DNA from: Bdellovibrio bacteriovorus
GTDB taxonomy: Bacteria; Bdellovibrionota; Bdellovibrionia; Bdellovibrionales; Bdellovibrionaceae
Direction: 5' to 3'
Assembly (NCBI RefSeq): GCF_001592755.1
Contig: NZ_LUKF01000019.1
Span: 124,001 to 188,000, forward strand
DNA length: 64,000 bases
Shown: positions 38,901-47,510 of the stretch, piece after piece
How the letters are laid out: the number at the start of each line of letters is the position of its first letter
Numbering within the stretch: the first letter of the stretch is position 1
Made by a program: the position numbers and the translations under genes
The notes under the pieces: generated by a model
What the model saw: only the letters and a program-made list of their open reading frames with translations
The model's database searches: none
What the model was told of the DNA's origin: nothing

Positions 38901-39707
38901 TTACCAGAGTTTTGATTCGATTGATAAATAAACAATCACACCAGTTTCGTGTTCTTCCGCGGAAGGGCCAATTCCCAACAAAGCACCGATGCCAGGAACG
39001 ATTTCAGTTTCTTCTCCAGCCTCAAAAGCTGTACGGATGCCCGGCACCACGTAATATGTTGATGCGGCGGCTTTCATATCAGGACCGATCACAGATTCAT
39101 TGCTGTTAAATACAAACTCACAAAGCAGGTTTGTTTTTGGAGTGTAATTGTAAACTACGCTGGATCCAAAGTTGAACCCAAAGGTCGTTGCCGTGTCTCC
39201 GTTGACGTCTTTAGCATCAGGAGTGAAGGTGAAACCCGCATTCCAATGATTTGTCCAGCGATCATTGATCGTGATCGAAACGGCCTGGTTGAACTGTAAT
39301 CCTGCAACGCCTGTCCCGAATCCCTTTTTGTAATCACCTGTTGGCGCAATTAAAGTAAAGCGCGGAGCCATAGCAAGAGTCGGCGTGTTCAAAAGTTGAT
39401 AGCGATAGTTCAGTAGAATGTCGCCGACCTGAGTTTGATCGCTTTCACCCGCCTCGCCCGTTTGTTTCATCACTGGAACAACAAAAGAGAATTGATGAGT
39501 TTCATCCGTTATAGGGATTTCACTTGTGAAGTTATAAGTCCAATCATGCGAAGGATTTAGATACTGATAAGTTTGAATAAATTGAACAACACCCGGCTCT
39601 TGATTGTAAGCCTCTTCCATAAGAAAAGAGTTGTCCTTCACGACCTCTGCTTGCGCAAAAGACGCCATCATTAAAACCAAAACGTTCAAAATTCCGAATT
39701 TATGCAT
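38901..39707 (-). CDS. Outer-membrane beta-barrel protein (MetA-pathway type)
   Basis: This 268-residue protein starts at ATG 39707 behind GGGGGA with a signal peptide ending SFAQA. The mature part is full of amphipathic strands, with [16 protein letters not shown] in the middle as in the putative phenol-pathway outer-membrane family, and ends with [10 protein letters not shown]. It probably forms a pore or transport barrel. It is in an operon with the chemoreceptor. Confidence 0.7.
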   Translation of the reverse strand: MHKFGILNVLVLMMASFAQAEVVKDNSFLMEEAYNQEPGVVQFIQTYQYLNPSHDWTYNFTSEIPITDETHQFSFVVPVMKQTGEAGESDQTQVGDILLNYRYQLLNTPTLAMAPRFTLIAPTGDYKKGFGTGVAGLQFNQAVSITINDRWTNHWNAGFTFTPDAKDVNGDTATTFGFNFGSSVVYNYTPKTNLLCEFVFNSNESVIGPDMKAAASTYYVVPGIRTAFEAGEETEIVPGIGALLGIGPSAEEHETGVIVYLSIESKLW

Positions 39708-39809
39708 GTATCCCCCGAGAGTGTTTCGAATATCTTTTCTCGAACCTCGGCGAAAATCTACGGAGTACGTATTTCCCAACAAAGAACAAAACTTTGGGAG
39801 GGGTTTTCT

Positions 39810-40082
39810 TTAGGCAGTGCGCTTAATTATATGAAAGCCAAAACGTGTGCGCACAGGCTTAGACGATATTTCCCCGACCTTTAGAGCAAAGGCCGCATCT
39901 TCGAAGTCTTCATCCATGCGACCTGGACCAAAAGTTCCAAGGTCTCCACCCTGGGCCGCAGAAGGGCACGTCGAATAACGTTTCGCCAATTCCTCAAAAC
40001 TTTTTCCGGAACTCAAGGCGCGAAGAACATCTTCGGCTTCATACTGATGCTTCACAAGAATGTGGCTGGCGCGGATTTTCAT
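39810..40082 (-). CDS. Parvulin-type peptidyl-prolyl isomerase
   Basis: This stand-alone rotamase domain is about 90 residues and catalyses proline cis-trans isomerisation. It has the parvulin signature RASHILVK, SFEELAKRYSTCPSAAQGGDLGTFGPGRM, and RFGFHIIKRT at the end. With no signal peptide it should be cytoplasmic, like PpiC. ATG 40082 is preceded in frame by a GTG at 40088; neither has a clear ribosome site. Confidence 0.92.
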   Translation of the reverse strand: MKIRASHILVKHQYEAEDVLRALSSGKSFEELAKRYSTCPSAAQGGDLGTFGPGRMDEDFEDAAFALKVGEISSKPVRTRFGFHIIKRTA

Positions 40083-40204
40083 GGTCACACACTACTTGTC
40101 GTTTTCAAAAATGTCACCCGAAAGCTTTTTTTCGCCTTATCCAAAGTATAAGAATTTTTTTGGAAGATCATCACCCTTCGTTATTTGCGACTTGGGTTTG
40201 TGCT

Positions 40205-40221
40205 TGTTTCAGGCTGAAACA
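40205..40221. promoter_or_regulatory. Perfect palindrome upstream of clpP
   Basis: TGTTTCAG and CTGAAACA flank one central base, 66 bases before the clpP start. Size and position suit a repressor operator or an upstream activator site. It is not the CIRCE or CtsR motif. The remainder of 40083-40287 shows nothing else certain. Confidence 0.4.
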
Positions 40222-40287
40222 GGCTCTTCGGACTGAATGTTCGGCCCCAGTTCTGCAAAAGAAATTTAAAAAAAGAAGGGAAATACT

Positions 40288-40902
40288 ATGCCTATCAATC
40301 CGTACGTAATCGAACAAACATCCGCTGGAGAACGCAGTTACGATATTTATTCTCGCCTGCTCAAAGACCGTATCATCATCTTGGGCTCGGCTGTCACCGA
40401 CGAGGTCGCAACCTCTTTGATCGCCCAGATTTTATTTCTGGAGGTGAACGATCCAGATAAGGATATCCATCTTTATATTAATTCCCCGGGTGGATCCGTC
40501 ACTGCTGGGATGGCCATCTACGACATCATGCAATTCGTAAAATGCGACATTGCCACATATTGTTTGGGTTTGGCGGCAAGCATGGGTTCTTTGCTCTTAA
40601 CGGCAGGCACCCCAGGGAAACGCTTTGCGATGCCCAACAGCCGAATTTTACTGCATCAACCGCATCTGGGTGATGGAGGGTTGGGCGGACAAGTGACCGA
40701 TATCGAGATCCACGCAAAAGAGTTGGTCCGTACGAAGAAAAGGATGACCGAGATATACTCCCTTCACACCGGTAAGAAGGCAGATTTCCTGGCAAAGACG
40801 ATGGAGCGAGATCATTATATGAGTGCGGAAGAATCCAAAGTCTTTGGAGTCATCGATCACGTCATCCCTGCCCGAAAAAAGCTTTTAAAAGAAGCTGGCT
40901 AA
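40288..40902 (+). CDS. clpP: ATP-dependent Clp protease proteolytic subunit
   Basis: This 204-residue serine protease forms the tetradecameric chamber used with ClpX/ClpA. The catalytic triad is Ser98 (LAASMGS), His123 (LLHQP) and probably Asp175 (ERDHYMS). The N-terminus ([23 protein letters not shown]) is close to typical ClpP and the ribosome site is AAGGGA. There is no clpX next to it in this window; the next gene is a PilZ protein. Confidence 0.97.
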   Translation: MPINPYVIEQTSAGERSYDIYSRLLKDRIIILGSAVTDEVATSLIAQILFLEVNDPDKDIHLYINSPGGSVTAGMAIYDIMQFVKCDIATYCLGLAASMGSLLLTAGTPGKRFAMPNSRILLHQPHLGDGGLGGQVTDIEIHAKELVRTKKRMTEIYSLHTGKKADFLAKTMERDHYMSAEESKVFGVIDHVIPARKKLLKEAG

Positions 40903-40912
40903 TCTCATGTTC

Positions 40913-40938
40913 GCAAGGAGAGCTTCGGCTCTTCTTGC
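40913..40938 (+). terminator. TTCG-loop hairpin after clpP
   Basis: The arms GCAAGGAGAGC and GCTCTTCTTGC pair with one G-T around a TTCG tetraloop, 11 bases after the clpP stop. There is no strong T run, so it may stabilise the mRNA end or terminate weakly. Confidence 0.5.
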
Positions 40939-41064
40939 TTCCAACTTTGGGCCTGCCGCCGTCTCAGAAAAAGAAAGCGCTTGTGAATTAACAGGAAGAT
41001 GCCTCAAACTTAAAGATAGCGACACTCCACTTAATTTGAATGTCTTGGGACTGGGGGAAGCGTC

Positions 41065-41913
41065 TTGGCAGCCAACTACTACCTAACTACAGGTAAACAA
41101 AAACTAGGGCCGTTATCAGAGAAGAATATCATTGATGGCGTTCGCTCTGGAAAAATCAGTTTGTTTGATATGATTTTGAATAATCAGACGGGCGAATGGA
41201 TGATGCTAGCCCAGCATCCTGATTTTTCCGACTTAGATCCTTCAAATGAATCTAACACTTCATCTGAGTATGGCGATCATCTCGCGGTTGGCTTAATATC
41301 GGATCAAGAATCGAACGAGAAATTAGATCTCCCTGAATTTATCACTCCCGATAATTTTCCAATTTTAACTCCCGTTTACTGGTACGAAAAAGACCACTCA
41401 GACCAGCGTTTAAAATACTTGGATGTGCTTGAACTTATTCGTTCTCAAAAGCTTTCTGAACAGAGCTTGATCTCGAAGAATCCGCACGGCCCTTGGCAGC
41501 CCGTTATCAATTGGGACGAGTTCTCGCCGAAATCATTAGAAGATTATAAAAGAGCTTCAAATGAAGATCTTCCCGATGTCCATATTCGTCGAAAATCGCA
41601 ACGCTTTAACTGTGGAAAGGTTTTCGTCGCCCTTTCAAAAAAGGGAACAGGTTTCCAGGTCTTCTGTGCCGATATCTCTAAAACCGGCTTAGGCTTTTTG
41701 GTTCGCGCCGCTAAGTGTGACTTAAATGACGAGCTAATGATTAAATTTGACGACAAACTGCAAGACAGTAAGTTTGACGCCAAAGGCATTGTGGTTTCAG
41801 TTCGAAAAGTAAAACTGCCGGGCGCCAACGATATTTATATCCGCTACGGCGTGCGTTTCACTGCACTTTCCGAAGCGGGTAAAAAATTTATCTTGTCTGT
41901 CACGAAATCCTAA
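41065..41913 (+). CDS. GYF_2-GYF_2-PilZ domain protein
   Basis: This 282-residue soluble protein starts at TTG 41065 behind GGGGGAAG. The first GYF_2-like domain is at about 4-53 (YYLTTGKQKLGPLSEKNI...GEWMML) and a second at about 103-152 (VYWYEKD...GPWQPVINW). A PilZ domain at about 175-280 has the c-di-GMP motifs R176-K-S-Q-R180 and D203-I-S-K-T-G208. It probably binds cyclic di-GMP and relays it through the GYF_2 domains, which bind protein partners. It converges with the dehydrogenase gene with no gap. Confidence 0.8.
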   Translation: MAANYYLTTGKQKLGPLSEKNIIDGVRSGKISLFDMILNNQTGEWMMLAQHPDFSDLDPSNESNTSSEYGDHLAVGLISDQESNEKLDLPEFITPDNFPILTPVYWYEKDHSDQRLKYLDVLELIRSQKLSEQSLISKNPHGPWQPVINWDEFSPKSLEDYKRASNEDLPDVHIRRKSQRFNCGKVFVALSKKGTGFQVFCADISKTGLGFLVRAAKCDLNDELMIKFDDKLQDSKFDAKGIVVSVRKVKLPGANDIYIRYGVRFTALSEAGKKFILSVTKS

Positions 41914-43584
41914 TTACTTTTGCAACGTATTGATGAAGGCCTCTACCTTGGGAAGAACTTCATCAAAGTCTTTATCGTGAAAGTTCAGCGTGGGACGAAT
42001 CATTTCTGGTGGCATCTCTTTGGCCTTCATTCTGAGCCAGAAAGAACTTTCCGCAGGGCTTGAAAGATTGAGCATGGTGCCCTTCATCTCAAGGACCATT
42101 TCTTTTGCGGTCGCCTTCTGAAATTGCGAGTGGCACATAGCACAGTTCTTTTTCACAAAGGGGACAAGTGGCTCAAAAGCCTGCAAAGTTTTTTCGGAAA
42201 TATGCGACTTAGACGGATCTTCAGAAATCTCATCTGCTTTTTTACCAGAGGAAATTCTTAAGAGAGCTCCGTTTTTATCATCCAAAACAAGAACCGAACC
42301 GTCATTCAAGGCAGTTAGGCCTGTGGGGGCTCCGCGAGGACGAACTCCCTCTTGTGCCTTCCAACCAAATACCACCTCTTGGTATTGGCTATCGGTCGGC
42401 GTTCCCAATTCATCAACGGGATAAGCGACGATTCGCTGACCGTATTTCTGATATCCGTGCCATCCGACTAAAAGTTTGTTCTTCAATTGAGGCAGCAGTT
42501 CCCCTTTGTAGTAAAGAAGACCCAGAGGAGCCGTGTGGGCAGGCATAAAGATTTTTGGTAAAGCGAAATTCTTCGCACACATTTCACCAGTAACTTTATT
42601 TTTAAATCCTGGAGCGACTTCCCCGCGCGAATGGCAATAAGGCCAACCGTAGTGTTTTCCTTCTTCTAGAATATTTAACTCTTCATAAGGGCGTTCTTCA
42701 TCCGGAAGATCCAAGCCGTTTTCACCTTGAAGGACCAGGCCTGAAATTGGATGCACGGTTAACGCCATTGAGTTTCTTAAGCCGCGCGAAAAAGGAACGA
42801 CCTTCACCGCTTTTCTTTGAGTGTCGTTACTGAGTGTTACTTTCCAAACGGCGGCACTCGCAAGGGCACTTTCAGACTGAATACATTTTCCATTTTCGTC
42901 GATGGTTTTTATACCAGAACCGCAGTCATCTGAAGGGGCACCGACATTTATATACATTTCCGTGAAGTCCCGATTGGCGGCCATTTGAATAAGAGGATGT
43001 TTGTTCTTCAAGCGATTTTCCAAAGCGTTATAGCTGCCCGCACTTGCGTATTCTCCTTTACGGAAAATAGACTGAGCAAAGTCATTCACGACAACTTCAG
43101 TTGCGGTATCAATATTAAATTGTCCCGTCTTTGGGTCTCTGGGTTGAAAGCGCACCACGGCTGTCGGCGTTCCAACATAAAGGCGTCCCTCGGGATCAAT
43201 AATGATCCCATTAGGCATCGTGAGTTTCTTTGTAGGAAAAAGATTAACCACCCCTGTTTTTTCGACGCCAGAAGAATCTTTTCCACGATAAACAGCATAC
43301 ACAGTTCCGCGACCGAAAGCCCAGCCACCCATTTCAGTGACATAGATCACGCCTTCTTTAGATTGCACGGCGTAACGAGGCATTTTAAATCCCTCTTTTT
43401 TTCCAGCTAGAACACCAACACACAATCCCTCTAGAGTCGCCACCGGGGCTTGGGGAAGACCGTCACAGAGCACAGAAGTATCAAGACGGTATCCCGAATT
43501 TTCAAAAACTTCCGCGTTCGCTTGAACCGCCGTCAGTGCTGAAAAAACTATGATCCATTTTGAGACAACCGCTTTTGCTTTCAT
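41914..43584 (-). CDS. PQQ-type sugar dehydrogenase with C-terminal cytochrome c motif
   Basis: This 556-residue secreted protein starts at ATG 43584 behind GGAAG with a signal peptide ending VQANA. The central part is a beta-propeller of the soluble glucose/sorbosone dehydrogenase type (MPRYAVQSKEGVIYVTEMGG, RNSMALTVHPISGLVLQGENG, GWPYCHSRGE, PRGAPTGLTAL). Near the C-terminus CAMCH at 481-485 can bind heme c, and RMKAKEMPPEM may give the Met ligand. Electrons from sugar oxidation could pass directly to the respiratory chain. The cofactor is inferred; PQQ synthesis genes are not in view. Confidence 0.82.
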   Translation of the reverse strand: MKAKAVVSKWIIVFSALTAVQANAEVFENSGYRLDTSVLCDGLPQAPVATLEGLCVGVLAGKKEGFKMPRYAVQSKEGVIYVTEMGGWAFGRGTVYAVYRGKDSSGVEKTGVVNLFPTKKLTMPNGIIIDPEGRLYVGTPTAVVRFQPRDPKTGQFNIDTATEVVVNDFAQSIFRKGEYASAGSYNALENRLKNKHPLIQMAANRDFTEMYINVGAPSDDCGSGIKTIDENGKCIQSESALASAAVWKVTLSNDTQRKAVKVVPFSRGLRNSMALTVHPISGLVLQGENGLDLPDEERPYEELNILEEGKHYGWPYCHSRGEVAPGFKNKVTGEMCAKNFALPKIFMPAHTAPLGLLYYKGELLPQLKNKLLVGWHGYQKYGQRIVAYPVDELGTPTDSQYQEVVFGWKAQEGVRPRGAPTGLTALNDGSVLVLDDKNGALLRISSGKKADEISEDPSKSHISEKTLQAFEPLVPFVKKNCAMCHSQFQKATAKEMVLEMKGTMLNLSSPAESSFWLRMKAKEMPPEMIRPTLNFHDKDFDEVLPKVEAFINTLQK

Positions 43585-43892
43585 AAGTCTTCCTTTCAAA
43601 GGAATATCCAGCTTATGAAAGAGCAAAAGGTACGCCCTGTTATCTGCAACTCCATCGGTATTAGCGAACCAAGATGAGAATCAAAATGGCCAAGGACAAA
43701 TTTGGCTGACACCTTTTGTACAGCTATTCGTCCTGTAAATTTAACGCAGGCGCTCTTGGGTTTTAGCTTCAGATCGAAATGGCCTCATTACTTTCCTTTT
43801 CGTAACCAAAGCACAAAAAGGTGCGTACTTCCAATATTTTAGATTTCAACTATCCTTCAGAAAGCGACTCACTAAAAGAAAGGATACCGCAC

Positions 43893-44345
43893 ATGAAAAC
43901 AAAAAACGAATCAATCAGAACAAAAGCGCAAGAGACTTTCGAAAAGCATCTTGAGTATCTTTCTACAGGGAATATCAGTGCCTGGATGGCTCTATGGAAC
44001 GAAGGCGGCGTCTTGGAATTTCCCTTCGGCCTTAAGGAATACCCAGCCCAGGTCAGCGGCAATGAAGCAATTCACGAATACATCCGCCACTTCCCGAATT
44101 ACTTGAAGATTGAGTTTACAAAACCCACATATCATCTGACTGAAGATCCAAACCTTGTGATTGCTGAATTTAAAGGTTTTGGTAAGATGGTCACGAACGG
44201 ACGCCCGTACAATCAGACGTATATTTCCGTCGTGAAAACAACAAACGGAAAGATCGACACCTACAAGGATTTTTGGAATCCACTGGTTTTACAAACGGCG
44301 CTCGGAGAGAACAATAAATACGACGGGGCTACAGCAAATATGTAG
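43893..44345 (+). CDS. SnoaL/NTF2-like protein
   Basis: This 150-residue protein starts at ATG 43893 behind AAAGGA. It has the NTF2-like fold pattern of PhzA/B and SnoaL relatives (STGNISAWMALWNEGGVLEFPFG, FKGFGKMVTNGRPYNQTYISVV, YKDFWNPLVL). These proteins bind or isomerise small hydrophobic molecules. It lies 20 bases before an HxlR regulator on the same strand and is probably its target. The upstream gap 43585-43892 has no other gene; AGGTGCGTACTTCC at about 43819-43832 could be part of an operator. Confidence 0.78.
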   Translation: MKTKNESIRTKAQETFEKHLEYLSTGNISAWMALWNEGGVLEFPFGLKEYPAQVSGNEAIHEYIRHFPNYLKIEFTKPTYHLTEDPNLVIAEFKGFGKMVTNGRPYNQTYISVVKTTNGKIDTYKDFWNPLVLQTALGENNKYDGATANM

Positions 44346-44365
44346 CGTGCCCAGGGGTTTTTTAA

Positions 44366-44764
44366 ATGAACAAAAGAACTGAAAAAGAAGTGCTTAACCA
44401 TAAGGTTGAAACGACCTTAGAGCGTGTCATTAAAAAACCTCTGTTCGATGAAACATGTATCTTTAGCGTAGCGGCACGATTCCTGGGCGACAAATGGACA
44501 ATGATTGTTCTTGTCGCCCTTCTTGAACGGACCAAACGCTATAATGAGCTTCAAAAGCAAATACCGACCATCTCGCCAAAGATGCTCGCTCAAACTTTAA
44601 AGTCTTTAGAAGAGTGGGGCTTTATTTCACGAGAGGTCTATCCCGAAATCCCTCCCCGAGTGGAGTACTCGCTCACACCGTTCGGTCGAAGCCTTATGCC
44701 CACACTTTCCGTGCTGTTTGATTGGGCCATAGAAAATGAGAGCAAGCTGCGCAAAATTAAGTGA
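44366..44764 (+). CDS. HxlR-family transcriptional regulator
   Basis: This 132-residue winged-helix repressor has the family pattern FLGDKWTMIVLVALL, RYNELQKQIPTISPKMLAQTLKSLEEWGFISREVYPEIPPRVEYSLTPFGRSL. Cys31 (DETCIFSV) is at the position used for redox or electrophile sensing in several HxlR/YodB proteins. It probably controls the SnoaL-like gene in front of it. Confidence 0.92.
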   Translation: MNKRTEKEVLNHKVETTLERVIKKPLFDETCIFSVAARFLGDKWTMIVLVALLERTKRYNELQKQIPTISPKMLAQTLKSLEEWGFISREVYPEIPPRVEYSLTPFGRSLMPTLSVLFDWAIENESKLRKIK

Positions 44765-44946
44765 TTTGCGCCATTCTAATTGCGAGACACCCTAAAGACG
44801 GATAAGTCCTTAGCAAAACTAAGAAAAAATCTTTCGTGAAACCCCGACTCAAGATGAGGCTATTCACTTTTTTTACGAGTAGAAAATCTCATTCTTTGCA
44901 AAAATAAAAATAGATCTTTGCAGAACTGAGCCAGGGAGTTCATGGA

Positions 44947-45081
44947 ATGAAAAATAATAAGATAAGAGGCTTTCTGGCTCTATCCGTGATTTATTTGGTT
45001 CTTTGCTTTTTCTATTCAAATTGCGCCCGCACCGAAGAAGCCCGTTCGCCGGCCTCTATGGGTATTATCGGAACTCAATAG
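44947..45081 (+). CDS. Small lipoprotein-like peptide (44 aa)
   Basis: ATG 44947 follows AGGGAG at a good distance and the frame ends at TAG 45079-45081. It has a basic N-terminus, a hydrophobic stretch FLALSVIYLVLCFFYSNC and a short Ala/Glu/Ser tail. Cys26 after YSN could be a lipid-attachment site, although Asn at -1 is unusual. It converges with infA. Function unknown. The gap 44765-44946 shows nothing else certain. Confidence 0.55.
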   Translation: MKNNKIRGFLALSVIYLVLCFFYSNCARTEEARSPASMGIIGTQ

Positions 45082-45091
45082 AATTTCACCA

Positions 45092-45313
45092 CTAGAATTT
45101 GTGACGGTGAAGAATCAGCCCGTGACTAGGATCGTAAGGCGACACCCCGACACTGACGCGATCGCCTACGACAACCTTGATATTGAATTTTTTCATTTTT
45201 CCACAAAGGCGTGCCTTGACCAAGACTCCATTTTCCAGAGTCACTGAATAAACACCACCGCCAGAAAGATCGACGACTTTACCTTCGACATTTACTAAAT
45301 CATCTTTTGCCAT
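45092..45313 (-). CDS. infA: Translation initiation factor IF-1
   Basis: This 73-residue OB-fold protein binds the ribosomal A site during initiation. It begins MAKDDLVNVEGKVV and contains GVYSVTLENG and GDRVSVGVSPYDPSHGLILHR, matching IF-1. The start is ATG 45313; an upstream in-frame start at 45355 would add 14 non-conserved residues. It is single, not in a ribosomal-protein cluster. Confidence 0.95.
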   Translation of the reverse strand: MAKDDLVNVEGKVVDLSGGGVYSVTLENGVLVKARLCGKMKKFNIKVVVGDRVSVGVSPYDPSHGLILHRHKF

Positions 45314-45387
45314 AGTACCTTGCTTTACGAATAGAAAACTAGCCGGTGGCAACACCGACTAGGAAATTAATTTTGAAATTTCCGTGA

Positions 45388-45693
45388 CTAATAAGAACGG
45401 CGAGACCCGAAGGCGCCACCACGTCTATTAGACGAGAAACGATTTTCTTGAGGGCGCGCTTCAGAAACATTCAAGGGACGACCTGACAAGGCAATACCGT
45501 TTAATTTATGAATCGCGTCCTGTGCTTCTTCATCTGTCGACATCTCGACAAACGCAAAACCTTTGCTTCGACCTGTTTCACGATCGGTCAGTACATTGAC
45601 CGAAGCCACGCTTCCGGCCTCTGAAAAGACAGTGCCTAGTTGCTCTGAATCCACTGTGAATGAAAGGTTTCCGACGTATAATTTTCTTCCCAT
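45388..45693 (-). CDS. RRM-domain RNA-binding protein
   Basis: This 101-residue protein has one RNA-recognition motif with RNP2 (KLYVGNLSF) and RNP1 (SKGFAFVEM). It ends in an Arg/Gly/Ser-rich tail (RRGGAFGSRRSY). Bacterial proteins of this type are often cold-induced RNA chaperones. The start is ATG 45693 with GGAGG five bases upstream; an ATG four codons earlier is less well placed. Confidence 0.93.
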   Translation of the reverse strand: MGRKLYVGNLSFTVDSEQLGTVFSEAGSVASVNVLTDRETGRSKGFAFVEMSTDEEAQDAIHKLNGIALSGRPLNVSEARPQENRFSSNRRGGAFGSRRSY

Positions 45694-45746
45694 AATTGCC
45701 TCCATAAAAAGCTAGGGGCCATTCGCAAAAGACAAAAGGGAATCTA

Positions 45747-45857
45747 ATGAAGGATGTGAACGACTTGTTGCCGTTAGTAGAACACACTCCCCCTCAATTA
45801 GATATAACCAAAATCGAAACGTTCAAATCGAGCTCAGATCGAAGAGGACGTGTTTGA
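45747..45857 (+). CDS. Possible small protein (36 aa)
   Basis: ATG 45747 follows AAAGGGAA closely and the frame ends at TGA 45855-45857. The peptide is hydrophilic (KDVNDLLPLVEHTPPQLDI and a basic tail DRRGRV). Only the ribosome site supports it. The rest of 45694-45989 shows nothing else clear. Confidence 0.3.
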   Translation: MKDVNDLLPLVEHTPPQLDITKIETFKSSSDRRGRV

Positions 45858-45989
45858 GACGAAAAATATTCAGTCTCATGTTATTTGTGCGAAAACAAAG
45901 TCGAGTCCGGCACTAAGTCTTTTCGCAACCCCTCTGTTTCTGAAGATTTCATGATGTTATAAAAAAGTGTGAAAGGGAGACATGATCAG

Positions 45990-47102
45990 GTGAGAGAGAC
46001 TGAAACAATTAAGAAGAATGTAACGAACCGACTGACGGAGATGCTTTCAAAAGAATCATCTGTGATGAACAACTCTGATGCTCTTCTGGATGCTGTTCCT
46101 CCCTTTCTGGATGATCTACTTAGCTACATAAACTCAGACAGTCGTTTCACATTCCGTCATTTAGAAACCGATGGCATGTCGGCACCCTACGGAAGAGCGA
46201 AAGCCGCACTGACTAGTTTTCCTCTTCCACAACTTTTAAAAGAATTCAGTCTGCTACGCAAAGCCGTTAATGAAGAACTGCAAAAACAAAATGAGCTCAG
46301 CTATGAGGCTAGAAATAAAGTCGATGAAGCCATCGACGCCGTGATCTCGCTGGCAGTCACAGAGTTTGTGACCACAAAAGGCCAAAGAACCGAAGATGCC
46401 CTGACGAAGGCCGAAACCAGTAATAGAAGTCTAGAACAGTTTGCTGGTGTTGCAGCTCATGATCTTAAGTCTCCGCTAGCGACAATTTCAGGGTACTTAA
46501 GTTTGTTGGAAGAAGAGTTAGGACAGGCTTTGCCTGGTAACGAATATATTCCAATTATTGAGGGTGCCGCAGAAAGAATGCGCAAGCTTATCGACCGCTT
46601 GTTAAGCTATGCTCGCCTTTCGGGAAAAAACATTCCTTTTGAGAAAGTGGATCTCAACGATGTCCTAAAAATTTCAATTCAAAACTTACACAGCGCCATT
46701 CTAGAGACACAAACTCAGATAGAATCTGATGAGCTTCCTTCTGTGTATGGTGATTTTGAACTTCTGGTGCAGGTATTCCAGAATATTTTTTCTAACTCGA
46801 TCAAGTTTCGAGGTACAAAGCCTTCACGTATCAAAGTCACAGTGCAAAGCCGACCTGAACAAAGTTCGTGGGTATTTTGCATTAAAGATCAGGGAATCGG
46901 ATTCGACCCAAAGGAAAAGGACACTATTTTTGGTCTGTACACGACATTGAACTCGGGCAAACAGCTCTCTGGCTCAGGAATTGGACTGGCCACGTGTCGC
47001 AAAGTCGTCGAGCTGCACGGAGGCCAAATATGGGCCGATTCCAAACCTGATCACGGAACATCGATCTTCTTTTCTTTGCCCGTAATTAACGCAGAAAACT
47101 AA
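45990..47102 (+). CDS. Cytoplasmic sensor histidine kinase
   Basis: This 370-residue kinase has no membrane helix. Residues 1-140 are helical and resemble RsbRD-type N-domains (PLPQLLKEFSLLRKAVNEEL). The HisKA box has the phosphorylated His157 (AAHDLKSPLATISGYLS), followed by HATPase_c with N-box NIFSNSIKFRG, DQGIGF and GSGIGLATCRKVVELHGG. The start is GTG 45990 behind AGGGAGA; an in-frame GTG at 45969 lacks a site. No response regulator is adjacent, so it is an orphan kinase. Confidence 0.9.
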   Translation: MRETETIKKNVTNRLTEMLSKESSVMNNSDALLDAVPPFLDDLLSYINSDSRFTFRHLETDGMSAPYGRAKAALTSFPLPQLLKEFSLLRKAVNEELQKQNELSYEARNKVDEAIDAVISLAVTEFVTTKGQRTEDALTKAETSNRSLEQFAGVAAHDLKSPLATISGYLSLLEEELGQALPGNEYIPIIEGAAERMRKLIDRLLSYARLSGKNIPFEKVDLNDVLKISIQNLHSAILETQTQIESDELPSVYGDFELLVQVFQNIFSNSIKFRGTKPSRIKVTVQSRPEQSSWVFCIKDQGIGFDPKEKDTIFGLYTTLNSGKQLSGSGIGLATCRKVVELHGGQIWADSKPDHGTSIFFSLPVINAEN

Positions 47103-47212
47103 TACGGGTTTTCTCAGACTGTAAATTTTATTCTCTCTGCCCCAAATCTTGCGCTTTCAGAGGGCTCTGAGTAAGTTCCCCAGGGCATTATAAACACAAT
47201 TAAGGAGATCCC

Positions 47213-47452
47213 ATGAAAGCTCTTATCGCTTTGGCTTTGGTTTTGTCTGTATCCACTTCTCACGCTTACGGCCTTTCTTGCGGCCAACTAGTAGACTACA
47301 AAAGCAATCTTGCAAAAGAATTGAACTGGTTGAGAGAGAAAATGAGAGCAACAAGAAACTCTGACACTCTTGAGCTTTACATGGGCCAATACGAAGAGCT
47401 TTACGCTAAATACCAAAACGCAGAAAAAGCTATCAACAGCGACTGCAAATAG
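47213..47452 (+). CDS. Small secreted helical protein
   Basis: This 79-residue protein has a signal peptide (MKALIALALVLSVSTSHA) behind AAGGAG. The mature part is a charged helix (LAKELNWLREKMRATR onward) with Cys near each end (SCGQ and SDCK), possibly joined by a disulfide. It has its own terminator. No family recognised. Confidence 0.7.
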   Translation: MKALIALALVLSVSTSHAYGLSCGQLVDYKSNLAKELNWLREKMRATRNSDTLELYMGQYEELYAKYQNAEKAINSDCK

Positions 47453-47478
47453 TTCTTTCCTAAAAAATGGAATGAAAT

Positions 47479-47510
47479 AAAAAAGGCTGCGCGCTCCGCA
47501 GCCTTTTTTT
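47479..47510. terminator. Bidirectional terminator
   Basis: Stem GGCTGCG/CGCAGCC with loop CGCTC, A run before and T run after, so it can act for both the secreted-protein gene and the convergent YdeI-family gene. Confidence 0.9.

Noticed and set aside
40907-41086. 59-codon open frame between clpP and the PilZ gene
   Set aside because: It has no ribosome site, begins inside the TTCG hairpin region and overlaps the TTG start of the PilZ gene in another frame; the peptide shows no signal or domain.
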